Of a stretch of 64,000 bases of DNA, positions 22,662 to 33,199 are shown piece after piece. This DNA is from Myxocyprinus asiaticus (lineage: Eukaryota; Chordata; Actinopteri; Cypriniformes; Catostomidae), in contig NC_059368.1 of assembly GCF_019703515.2 (NCBI RefSeq), positions 36,099,831 to 36,163,830 on the forward strand, in the 5' to 3' direction. Under the pieces are notes generated by a model. It was not told where the DNA came from. It searched no databases and worked only from the letters and a program-made list of their open reading frames with translations. Every line of letters begins with the position of its first letter. Position 1 is the first letter of the stretch. The translations under genes and the position numbers were made by a program.

Positions 22662-22669
22662 AATTTAAG

Positions 22670-23366
22670 TAATAAACAGAATTTTTTTGCTGTTGTGTTG
22701 TTGCTACTTTAACAAGGCAACATGCTATATAGCCTGTAATATGAATTACGCATTAACTGACCACATTGTGTCTAAAATGTAAGTAACTCAATATGCTCTT
22801 CTTGTTTATATAATTATTTTATAGCAGCAATTTCACACACGCAAACCTGTCCATATCAGTCTTAAAGTCAGTAACTGTGCATCATTGTCTTCAATAAATA
22901 GCTACAAACAGAAGGTTTTTATGTGATCCTGGAGGATTTTATAGGCAAGGCTGTTCGCAACGAAGTGGTTCCACTAAGTCCTCCAGAAAAAACAAAAATA
23001 GGGGGTATGCATTTATTTTTTATACACATATATTCTAAACAGTTATTTGCAATATAAGTTAAAATAAGCCACACATTAATTAAATTCCGGTTCCTGTATA
23101 TTGCAGTTTATTTGACATGGTAATATGGTTTTGCTCTGACTGTTATATGTATTGTAAGCTGGGATGGGCCGGCAGGGAATAGAAGGATGTGGGTTATATG
23201 TTTTTTGTTCTTCTTGAGAAGTTGTGAGACTGGTGCAACTCTCTGTTAATATAATCTGTTAATGCCAACTGAATGACAAAAAAAAAGTAATGTAGTTTGG
23301 ACGGGTGGTTGTGGTGGTTTAGCTTACTCATCGGACCCAGAGCCATGAATTAAAGCAGCAGCCTTT
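22670..23366. other. Intergenic, no gene seen
   Basis: AT-rich, short frames only, up to the start of recognisable retroelement coding sequence. Confidence 0.5.
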
Positions 23367-24278
23367 TTGTTAGTGCAGACACATCGCGTGGTCATCACGC
23401 CGGTCTGTCACCATCTTTTCAGCCCTTGGACCGACCTCTCGTTTCTACGGGCAGGTGTTCCCCTAGAACAGGTCTCCAGGCACGTCATGGTCACGACAGA
23501 CGCCTTCAAAATGGGCTGGGGCGCTGTTTGCAACAGACACGCAGCCGCCGGCTTGTGGACGGGCCCGCAACTGCATTGGTACATCAACTGCCTTGAGTTG
23601 TTGGCAATTCTGCTTGCCCTGCGGAGGTTTCGGCCGTTGATCCAGGGCAAGCACGTGTTAGTTCGGACAGACAACACGGCAACGGTAGCATATGTCAACC
23701 GCCAAGGCTGTCATTGTATATTACAACTCGCCCGTCATCTCCTCCTCTGGAGTCAGCAGCACTTCAAGTCGCTGCGAGCCACTCACATCCCGGGCAACCT
23801 CAACACTACAGTGGACACACTGTCACGGCATGTTACCCTCAGGGGAGAGTGGAGACTCCACCCTCAGGTGGTCCAGCTGATTTGGTGTCAATTCGGACAG
23901 GCACAGGTGGACCTGTTCACCTCCCAAGAATCCTCCCACTGCCCGCTCTGGTATGCCCTGACTGAGGCCCCCCCTCAGCATAGACACGCTGGCACAGAGC
24001 TGGCCCCTTGGCCTGCGCAAGTATGTGTTTCCCCCAGTGAGCCTACTTGCACAGACTCTGTGCAAGGTCGGGGAGGACGAGGAGCAGGTTATCTTGGTAG
24101 CACCCTATTGGCCCACCCAGACGTGGTTCTCAGACCTCATGCTCCTCACGACAGCCCCCCCCCCCCCCCGGCGAATTCGCCTGAGGAAGGACCTTCTTTC
24201 TCAGGGACGGGGCACCATCTGGCACCCACGACGTGGAATCTCCATGTCTGGCCCCTGGACGGGACATGGAAGACCTGA
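23367..24278 (+). pseudogene. DIRS-like RNase H with the end of reverse transcriptase
   Basis: Acidic residues of an RNase H fold are visible in order: VTTDAFKMGWGAV (about residue 42), NCLELLAILLAL (about 75), VRTDNTATVAYVN (about 100) and TTVDTLSR (about 148). This is followed by VDLFTSQESSHCP, a motif typical of the DIRS RT/RH polyprotein. After about 23970 the family-like sequence continues in another frame (EDEEQVILVAPYWPTQTWFSDL at 24074-24140), so the protein is frameshifted. Confidence 0.85.
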
Positions 24279-24395
24279 GCGGTCACTCAGGCTAGGGCCC
24301 CCTCTACGAGGCGCCTGTATGCCTTTAAGTGGCGTCTGTTTGCTAAGTGGTGTTCTTCCCGATGGGAAGACCCCTAGAGATGCGCAGTCAGATCA

Positions 24396-25295
24396 GTGCT
24401 ATCCTTCCTGCAGGAGAGGTTGGAAGGGTGGCTGTCCCCTTCCACCTTGAAGGTGTATGTTGCCGCTATAGCAGCACACCACGACACAGTCAATAGTAAG
24501 TCCTTAGGGAAGCACGACCTGATCATCAGGTTCCTGAGGGGTGCCAGGAGGCTGAATCCCTCCAGACCATGCCTCATTCCCTCATGGGACCTCTCTGTAG
24601 TTCTTCAGGGTCTACAGAGAGCCCCCTTTGAGCCTTTGCAGTCAGCTGAGCTTAAGGCACTCTCTTTGAAGACTGCCCTCCTGACTGCGCTCACTTCCAT
24701 CGAGAGAGTAGGAGACCTGCAAGCATGCTCTGTCAGCGAAACGTGCCTGGAGTTCGGTCCGGGCTACTCTCACGTGATCCTGAGACCCCGACCAGGCTAT
24801 GTGCCCAAGGTTCCCACGACCCCTTTTAGGGAACAGGTGGTGAACCTGCGAGCGCTGCCCCAGGAGGAGGCAGACCCAGCCCTGTCATTGCTGTGTCCGG
24901 TGCATGCTTTACGCATCTATTTGGATCGCACGCAGAGCTTTAGGATCTCTGAGCAGCTCTTTGTCTGCTTTGGTGCACAGCGGAAAGGAAGTGCTGTCTC
25001 CAAGCAAAGGATCGCCCACTGGCTCATTGACACCATAGCTATGGCATATCACGTCCAGGACGTGCCACCCCCAGTAGGGCTACGAGCCCATTCTACCAGG
25101 GGTGTAGCGGCCTCCTGGGCCCTGGCCAGGGGTGCCTCTCTAACAGACATTTGCAGAGCAGCAGGCTGGGCAACACCCAACCCCTTTGCAAGGTTCTACA
25201 ACCTCCGGGTGGGACCTGTTTCGTCCCAGGTAGTGGCATGCAATACAAGCCGGCCGGGTGTATCGCTTGCACATAGTGCTTTTCACCTCCTCTGA
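24396..25295 (+). CDS. Tyrosine recombinase of a DIRS-like element
   Basis: 299-codon open frame. The N-terminal SAM-like core-binding region (LQERLEGWLSPSTLKVYVAAI) is followed by a catalytic domain with R104 in SIERVGDL, H232 and R235 in HSTRG, W258 in AAGW and Y268 in ARFYNL. That is the R...H-x-x-R...W...Y set of tyrosine recombinases. All residues are present and the frame is open, unlike the upstream frame. It belongs to the same element as the RNase H at 23367. The start Met is uncertain because the native product is probably made from a longer frame. Confidence 0.85.
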   Translation: MLSFLQERLEGWLSPSTLKVYVAAIAAHHDTVNSKSLGKHDLIIRFLRGARRLNPSRPCLIPSWDLSVVLQGLQRAPFEPLQSAELKALSLKTALLTALTSIERVGDLQACSVSETCLEFGPGYSHVILRPRPGYVPKVPTTPFREQVVNLRALPQEEADPALSLLCPVHALRIYLDRTQSFRISEQLFVCFGAQRKGSAVSKQRIAHWLIDTIAMAYHVQDVPPPVGLRAHSTRGVAASWALARGASLTDICRAAGWATPNPFARFYNLRVGPVSSQVVACNTSRPGVSLAHSAFHLL

Positions 25296-25584
25296 GATGA
25301 AGATGTGCGCCATTAATTCCCAGTAGTGTTCACAAACAATGTTCCCTGGTTGACTTCCTCCGAGCCCTGTGGCAGTTGAGTTTTCAGAGAGACTCACGAC
25401 TGGGTTAGCCTGTCTCTCTCTTTTGGGTAATCGTCTTGTCCCCAAAGGGCCGTTCGACACTCATAACTATGTTGGGGGAGGTTACGTGTTGGCCTGGTGC
25501 ACTGGCTACGAGGCACACAGTGGTCTGCCCGTCACACACCGCAAGTTCAAGTAACAGTTCAGCCAGTTGTGGCATTTCGTATAG

Positions 25585-25970
25585 GGACCCATAGTGTCAC
25601 TACATCGACACAACGTCGAGTGAGTGACAGATAGGGAATGTCCTGGTTACTTGTGTAACCTCCGTTCCTTGATGGAGGGAATGAGACGTTGTGTCCCTCC
25701 TGTCACAACGCTGAACTACCCGCTGAAATGGCCGGACCTCGTCTCGGCTCCTCAGCATAAAACCTGAATGAGTGGTTGCATACCAGCTCCTTTTATACCC
25801 GTATGTCCAGGGGAGTGGCATGCAAATACCACTCGCCAATTTTCATTGGCCTTTTATCAAAGACCAGAGGTGTCTCGGGCTCCCAAGAGTGACCCCTAGT
25901 GTCACTACATCGACACAACGTCTCGTTCCCTCAATCAGGGAATGGAGGTTACGCAAGTAACCAGGACATT
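25585..25970. repeat. Terminal repeat zone of the DIRS-like element
   Basis: The word AGTGTCACTACATCGACAC occurs directly at about 25589 and again at about 25897. TCCTGGTTAC-TGTGTAACCTCCGTTCC (from 25640) is mirrored by GGAATGGAGGTTACGCAAGTAACCAGGA (25942-25969). Direct and inverted copies together fit the complex termini of DIRS elements. The facing left terminus is absent. Confidence 0.7.
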
Positions 25971-27252
25971 CTCACATAAGGCTGCTGCTTTAGTTTGTAT
26001 TCCTGTTGTTTACACAGGAGTGCTGCTGACTGGCTTTTCATCACCCAACACTCTCATTATGTTTCCCACACAGCAGCAGCAGGAGTTTGTTTTACTGGCC
26101 CATTTATTGTGGTGCTGCCACTGAAGTCAGGAGAAAAATCCTCCAACAGGACCTCTGACATCAAACATGCACAGCTTATCAGGCTGAAGATTTGCTTTGT
26201 CTGGCGTTTACAGAATACTCTGTTCTCAAACCTTAATTAGGTAACTATTAGCCAAAGGTCTGATGTCTGTATAATGTTGTATATGCAACATCAATTTATT
26301 CACAAAAGCAATGCTCTTTTTATGTAAAATATTGTAAAATATTTATTTAAATGTGCACTTTGGCCCCAAAAAAATATTTTGGGTTCATATATCATGATGT
26401 AACATATCATACCAAGTGGCATTTATTTTAAAGAAACAGCCCAAACACACATTTTGCTAGGTTTCAAATTATAAAACAATAAATATATGGTTCAAAATTC
26501 AGACTATGTGACATTATCAAATGCCACTTGGTTTGATGTTTTGTTATGTAAAGCAATGAAATTTATTAGTTACAAGTTAAGTGTAACTTAAATGTCCAAA
26601 AATTTCCAAATACTTTTTTGGGACCACAGAGAGTTGTATAAGTATACAAACACGTGTAAACGGAAAGTATGTAACCATAAACAACATCCATAATCTTGCA
26701 ACTGTAACAGGAGACATGAGATAATCACTGAAGAGGTTGGACTGTGTAAAATGAGTTGAGACTCATTGAATAACATACTGTGTTTTTTGCACAGCCGGAA
26801 AGATAACTCCTGAACCACCAATGGGAAGGGTGCAGAGATGGGCATGAGTGCTTGGGCTCTGTTTGATAACACCGGCTGTGCCATTCTGGGCTCCTTATCA
26901 CAAACAAAAACACTCTTACAGTTATGCTTTATATATTTAAGGCATAGCACAATGTTTCTGCAGTGGCCTATGTACAGAAATTGAGTTCATCAGTTACAAT
27001 CAGCTAACTCTTACTGATCGCGATTGATATTAATAGGTGTCCATTCTGAAGTGTTTAGATTATCAGATTAGTTTGTTTTCCAGCCCAATGAATGTTCAAA
27101 ACCCACATAAATGTAAAAAAATAAATAAATAAATAATGTAATACCCACATTAGTGTACATAAAAATCAGTTTAGATGAATTTCAGGATTTTAACGATAAT
27201 AGTAGTGTTTGTAGGTATTCCTACGTGAAGTGTTTACTGCTAATTTGTACAG
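25971..27252. other. Intergenic, no gene seen
   Basis: Short frames only and no boundaries of known elements. AT-rich. Confidence 0.5.
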
Positions 27253-27460
27253 TGGCGCAATGCTGCCACGTACTTCCTTTTTTTCACTCAATTATATTAT
27301 AAAAATGACATATTTACTTGTAATAATGAGATCATGAAAACGACGTCTTTTCTCATCATAGTGAGATAGTAATGTCATGAAAACTACATATTTTTATCGT
27401 AATGAAGAAATTATGTTTTCTCGTAATAACCGAAATAAGTTATTACACCTAAAAACTGAC
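27253..27460. repeat. Hairpin-ended AT-rich repeat, copy A
   Basis: Starts GTGGCGCAATGCTGCCAC, itself an imperfect hairpin, then runs through repeated TCGTAATAA / GAGAT blocks. The same sequence in reverse orientation lies at about 38030-38183; the first 23 bases match perfectly in inverted orientation. Confidence 0.7.
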
Positions 27461-27557
27461 AGTTCCTATGGTAATTTACCACTTTATGCACTTGTCTATG
27501 GTACAGTTGCAGCTCTGCTCTGTAGCCTATATACACATACACACAAACACACACATA

Positions 27558-28095
27558 CAGTACTGTGCAGAACTTTTAGACACTTAAGACATTTCACAAA
27601 AACATTTGTCTTAAGATGGTTATATATATCTTCAGCTTTAGTGTGTCAATAGGAAAAATAAATGTTAGACTCCCAAACATTACTTTTGCAAATAGAAAAG
27701 ATTAGAATAGAAGAACAGGGTGCTCTGCAAGAGATGGCATTGCCCCCACAAAGCCCCCCACTGAACATTGTGTCAGTCTGAAATTACATATAGAGACAGA
27801 AGCAATTGAGACAGCTTAAATAGATAGAAGAACTGTGGTGAATTCTCCAAGAAGCTTGGAACATCCTATCTGCCAACAACCAAGAAAAACTGTGTCCAGG
27901 AGTACCTAGGAGAATTGGGGCTGTTTTAAAGGCAAAGGTGGTCACACCAAATATTGATTTAGCTTTTTTTATGTTTACTGGACTTTGTATGATGTTAACT
28001 GATAAATGAAAAATATTTATGGCATTATTTTTGAAGACATCCTCACTATTTAAAATTTTTCACAAGTGCCTAAAACTTTTGCACAGTGCTGTATA
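27558..28095. mobile_element. Internally deleted Tc1-like transposon, copy A
   Basis: Ends CAGTACTGTGCAGAACTTTTAG and CTAAAACTTTTGCACAGTGCTG, each next to TA. The interior retains a decayed piece of the transposase C-terminus (AATTGAGACAGCTTAAATAG ... AAGCTTGGAACATCCTATCTGCC). It matches, in reverse orientation, the copy at 35467-37552 and serves as its uninterrupted reference. Confidence 0.8.
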
Positions 28096-28224
28096 AACTG
28101 TATATATATTCATAAATAACTGTAAATGAATTCAACATATGATAACCATGGCACAGTTATCTGAAATGATTTGTCTTTATTTTCTTCTCTGTTTAAGCCA
28201 TAAAGAAATTGTGCAATGTGGAAG

Positions 28225-30520
28225 TGATTAACACTTTTTTATTGATTCCCAACATACAAATACAAAATAAAGTACAACATAAATGAACAGAATCAACAAT
28301 TATCCCCTTTTAACCCCCATTAATTCCCCACCCCCCTCCCAATCCCCAACCCCACCCCAACCCTCAACAAATATCATCATTGTCGAGCATGAATTTTGTT
28401 TTTTGTTTTTTTGTGGAGAAAATAAAAATATAACAATCACCAAATAAAGAGAGAAAAATTCCACAACAGATATAGTGTGTCTGCAGCTTTTCGGGGGCTG
28501 TGGACTACCCCCAAAAATAGTACACAGTAGATGGCGTAACTGTAAATACCTGTAAATATCCTAGATATCTAAATACCTAGATATCCCAAATTGCTGTTTT
28601 ATATTTGCAAATTATCTCAAAGCTCTGTTTTCATAAAGGTCACCAAGTGTAGCAACACCCCTCTCCATCCATTCTTTCCAGCAAAAGGGGGACTTATTAA
28701 TATGCAATTTGGGGTTCAGCCATATACTTGAGGAAACCTTTAGGTAAGTATCAAAATTGAACATACGGGAAACCTTTGTCCATACTGAATTAAGTGTGAA
28801 ATAATGGGATGCATTTTTACTTCTCTAGACAATTTGATAGAAAGACTTTGCAATGGTGAGTTTGGGGCAAGGACTGCTTGTCTAGTGTAGTACCAGGGAG
28901 GGGCTCTCTCAGGTGGAAGAGATCAATGGGCCAGGTGTCTGAGACTAAAAGCATAATAATAAAATTTGGGGGGGGGAGGCCTAAACCTCCTTTGTCAATT
29001 GGTCTATGTAACTTACTGAAATGCAACCAAGGTCAATTGTTTAAAATAAGAAAGATGAACTTCTAGAGGGAGAGACTGTAGTAGATAATTGAATTTGGGG
29101 ATACAGTACATTTTTATAACACTGACCTTTCCTGCCATAGACAAATGTAGTGATTAGCCCAGCTATCAACATCACATGAGAACCTTTTCATTAATGATTC
29201 AAAATTAACTAAGTCTCTCAAATTTTCTGGAAATAAAATATCTAAATACCTTGCTTGGGCCATTGAAAGGCACCATGTTGGAAAGCAGTGGCAGCAATAT
29301 GCTGTCAGAGCAAGAGCTTCCGATTTAGACCATTTCACTCTGTATCCTGAAAATTTGGAGAAAGAATTAATCATTTTATGGAGGCTAGGCATAGATCTAC
29401 TGGGGTCGTAGACAAATAATAATATAGCATCTGCGTAGAGTAAAAATTTGTGCACTACACTTCCTGCTACATTGCCAGGAAAATCATCCTCTTTTCTTAT
29501 TGTGGCTGCTAATGGTTCCAGGGCTAGACAGAACAATAAATGGGAGAGAGGACAGCCTTGATGGGTTCCCATACCAAGTTATCCATTAATTAATCCATTA
29601 GTTTGCGCTGCTGCTAACAGTTGTATAAAAAATAACTTAATCCACCCAATAAAAGTGTTCCCAAACCCGTACATTTCCAAAATCTTAAAAAGATAGTCCC
29701 ATTCCATCCTGTCAAATGCCTTCTTGGCATCAAGTGAGATGGTGGCGATCGGGGCCTGATCATTCACTATTGACCACATGACATTTATAAAACGTCTAAT
29801 ATTATCAGAAGAACTACGGCCACGTATAAACCTCACTTGATCTATATGTATAATAGATGTAATTACTCTGCTTAATCGATTAGCCAGAATTTTAGACTTT
29901 TTTTTTTACATTTAACTGGATCAGGGAAATTGGACGATAACTTTTACACTCATTTGGCTCTTTATCTTTTTTAAGAATGAGACTGATCAGGGCTTGCATG
30001 ATTGGCGGTAGTTCACCTTTCTTTAATGACTCTGTGCAAACTTTGAGCCAGTTCTGTGACATAAGATCTAAAAAATTCTGCGGCAAAACTATTTGGCCCC
30101 GATGACTTACCTGTTAACAAGCCTTTAATTACCTCAACAAGCTCCTCCAAAGTAATATCTGAGTCAAGAAAGTATTTTTGATCACTCGTCAATTTAGGGA
30201 GTTCTAATGGCTCTACGAAGTTGCTAATATCCTTATCAGTAGACATGCGGACCTGTGGAGCTATAAAGATTGAAATAGAATTCTTTAAAGGCTTTTAATA
30301 TCTGTGGCAGAAGTAAATATATTGCCTCCAGAAGACTTCACTGAAGTAATGGTAGAAAAAAACTCTCTCTGTTTTATGTATCTGGCAAGATGTTTCCCTG
30401 CTTTGTCCCCTTACTCAAAGTATGTCTGTCTTGCCCTGAATAACCAAAACTATACCTTCTGTGACAAAATAGTATTGTACCTATACTTTAGCTGAGTCAA
30501 CTCTCTAAGACCATTGTATG
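28225..30520 (-). mobile_element. L1/Tx1-type LINE, 5'-truncated
   Basis: Read right to left, the reverse transcriptase parts follow in order: NIFTSATDINKAFKEFY (about 30300), the DITLEELVEVIKGLLTGKSSGPN block (30170-30100), SLDAKKAFDRMEW motif A (29740), GTHQGCPLSHLLF (29570), the YADA box (29430) and a C-terminal tail with HFSKLHRPIDKGGLGLP (29000). The endonuclease is missing. The 3' end lies near 28230. Several frameshifts. The clade name rests on protein similarity from memory. Confidence 0.85.
29114..29836 (-). pseudogene. LINE reverse transcriptase core with mutated active site
   Basis: Contains motif A (LDAKKAFD) and GCPLS. The catalytic box reads LLYADAILLF: the second Asp of Y-A-D-D is Ala, a GAT to GCT change. 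This alone would abolish polymerisation; the frame is also broken between 29572 and 29579. Confidence 0.85.
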
Positions 30521-30539
30521 ACATTCGGCACTTCAGCTC

Positions 30540-30945
30540 TGTTTTTATTTCTCCCCTTTTCTCCCCAATTTGGCATGCCCCATTCCCAATGCACTCTCAT
30601 GGTGGCGTAGTGACTCACCTCAATCTGGGTGGCGGAGGACGAATCTCATTTGTCTCCACGACGGAGACGTCAATCTGGGCATCTTATCACATGGCTTGTT
30701 GAGCACATTACCACTGAGACCTAGCACATGTGGAGGCTTCACGCTATTCATCCACACACAACTCACCACGCGCCCCACCGAGAGCGAGAACCACAATATA
30801 GCAACCGCGAGGAGGTTAACCCAATGTGACTCTACCCACCCTGGCAACCGGGCCAATCTGGTTGCTTAGGAAGCCTGACTGGAGTCACTCAGCACGCCCT
30901 GGTTTCAAACTTACGACTCCAGGTGTGGTAGTCAAATCTTATGAA
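30540..30945 (-). mobile_element. tRNA-derived SINE, copy 1, head lost
   Basis: Matches the full copy at 61166-61598 almost end to end (TTTTCTCCCCAATTTGG, ACCACGCGCCCCACCGAGAG, GGAAGCCTGACTGGAGTCAC). On the minus strand the B-box-like segment is partly kept, but the A-box end (GTAGCTCAGC) is missing, so it lacks a complete pol III promoter. It abuts the LINE. Confidence 0.82.
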
Positions 30946-32893
30946 CTGATGAAAAAAAGGTGTAATCTCTCCCAGAACATGTGAGCGGAGTGGAGCGGTG
31001 ATGATTCCACCTGAGCTGAGAATGGCTTTTTGAAGATTCCACTCCGCCTTCTCAGGCCACTCAGCGTCGCTCGCTCAACCCAGAATGCACTTCGTGATAT
31101 AGTGGTTTGGGAACCTGCAGAATAAGCAATAGGCCTGAGGGAGTTCAAATATTGTTTTAGTGAAGTTGCAAACTTATAGCCTACATAAATGCAAAGTATA
31201 AATCAAAGTTAAGAACAAGGAAATTGAAAGGGAGTGTGGAGAGTCTGTGAGAGTTAGCAAAGATTCCTTTTGGAATGCATCACATTGCCAGAGATCACAA
31301 GGATGTGCTACACGAACATAGTAGTGCAGCAGAAGGTGAGCTAGTAGGCTACACCACCATTCGATAATACATTAATAGATAAGTAGATAATAAGGTATCA
31401 TCTTATTTTGCAGTCATGTCAGTGCAGCTGCCAGCTAGATGCAGGCCCGGTTCTGCAGGGTTGCAAACATAAGAGCACCCACAATTTAATATGTAAGCTT
31501 AATAATATTGTACATTGGCAAAGCATATATCCTTGAATCCCAGCAAACACACACACACACACACACACACCCACACAAAACAGCATCAAAACTAATAAAC
31601 GTATGATTTTGCAGATCAGTGTGTCCAAATTTGCAGGCGCAGCATTCTGCTTTCATACCTTCACTGTACAACTGATCATTTGATTGGTAAAGATTTTTAA
31701 TCGAACGCCTGTTGCTTTCGATTTATGCTCCAGGATACAGTGCTGCTGGTCAGTATCCCAAAGCCAAATCCACACCTTAACGATAAGTGAAATGTAAAAA
31801 ATTAGTGGTTGCGGATAACATCTTCCGACATTGCTTGCTGCATTCATGTGCAGAGAAGAAAATCTATAAATGATTGTACATTAGGAAAAAGAACTTTTCT
31901 TAAATGAAGGCAGTGTAATTTGTGAATTAAATAATTTTTCTTTGTTTTGGGATCATTAAACATGATTTCATCTAATATATAGTGTATTGGACAAAATCTC
32001 ACTTTATGCAGGACCAATATTTTTTATTTGTTAAATCCATGATTAAACCCTGCTGTACATATATAGAGCGCATGCACAACACATGAACTTTTGATGCATA
32101 TAAAGTCAAGATTCACTTTATGCTGATTTAAAAATATCAAGGAAAAACAAAGGGAGCACATGGTATCTACTAATACAATAATTATTATATAATTAACCAC
32201 AGTCCTTTAGATTGCATATGATTCGTACATATAACATTGTAGGGAATATTAATCAAGCAACAATACTGAAAAAGAGAGAAACATTCATGGCTCTTTAAAC
32301 ACAAAATTAGGATGAGAAATTGCTCATTTTAACTTACAGACCTAAAGTCTAATCGCATTAAATCAGTCAGCTAATAATGTATCAAGTCGACAGTAGCCTA
32401 ATAATCATTCTGTTGAGACAACTGAAGAACAATAATGAATTTCACTTTTACCTGTATTTTCTGGTACCAGTCCATGTTTTCATTATTGCCATAAATGACT
32501 TGAACAAACTTTAAAGTTGAAAAGATTGTTTTTCTGGGTTGGTTGTGTCACTCAGATCCAGTTTAATCTGAAAATCACGAATTTGCACATCTGTGCCACC
32601 GCACATATGTTTTATCACTTGTAGAGGCATTTTTGATGACTTTTTTAAAGTAAATAAAGATAATTTAGAACTGAAAAAAATGTTGAGGCATTATTTGAAG
32701 ATGTTCAATGGCATATGTGGTAACAGAGAAATATTGACTGATTACAAATGATAACGAAGGTCTGGTAGACCCGGTTATCTAACAGCCGTTGTAAACCATT
32801 ACAGAATAAACAGTGAGATTTTATATACTAAAACACAACAATACAATCACATAATTTCAGATGTGAACATTACTAAGCATTTGTAGGCCTATA
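30946..32893. other. Intergenic, no gene seen
   Basis: Holds a (CA)n microsatellite at 31547-31575. Otherwise AT-rich with no supported coding region. Confidence 0.5.
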
Positions 32894-32901
32894 GCCTAGC
32901 C

Positions 32902-33095
32902 CAGTGGTTCCCAAACCCTGTTCCTGGAGGCCACCCAGCACTACACATTTTGGATATCTCACAAATCAAACACACCTGGTTCAACTCATCAGCTCATTAG
33001 TGGAGACTCTAAGACCTGAATTGGGTTTGTCAGAAAAGGGACATATACAAAATATGCAGTGTTGGGGGCCTCCAGGAACAGGTTGGGAACCACTG
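32902..33095. mobile_element. 194-bp hAT-type foldback MITE
   Basis: Arms CAGTGGTTCCCAAACCCTGT and its near complement ACAGGTTGGGAACCACTG. A perfect 8-bp duplication GCCTAGCC lies on both sides (32894-32901 and 33096-33103). Internal arms CACATTTTGGATAT and ATACAAAATATGC also pair. No coding capacity. Confidence 0.92.
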
Positions 33096-33199
33096 GCCTA
33101 GCCTATATTTCACCCAGAGGGGTAACGCTAGAGCATTGCATCTAGCGTTCGAGCTATATTGACTGAGCGGTAGCCGAGACGAAGGGTAGTGATGCATTT

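Larger units (their letters stand above)
23367..25970 (+). mobile_element. DIRS-like tyrosine-recombinase retrotransposon, 5'-truncated
   Basis: GC-rich island that differs sharply from the AT-rich surroundings. It encodes RNase H (23367-23970), a broken linker, a tyrosine recombinase (24396-25295) and a terminal repeat zone (25585-25970). Gag and most of the reverse transcriptase are missing. DIRS elements integrate with a tyrosine recombinase in place of a DDE integrase, which fits the gene order here. Confidence 0.9.

Noticed and set aside
30570..30869. Open frames in the SINE on both strands
   Set aside because: Same frames occur in the SINE copy at 61.2 kb; they are repeat sequence.
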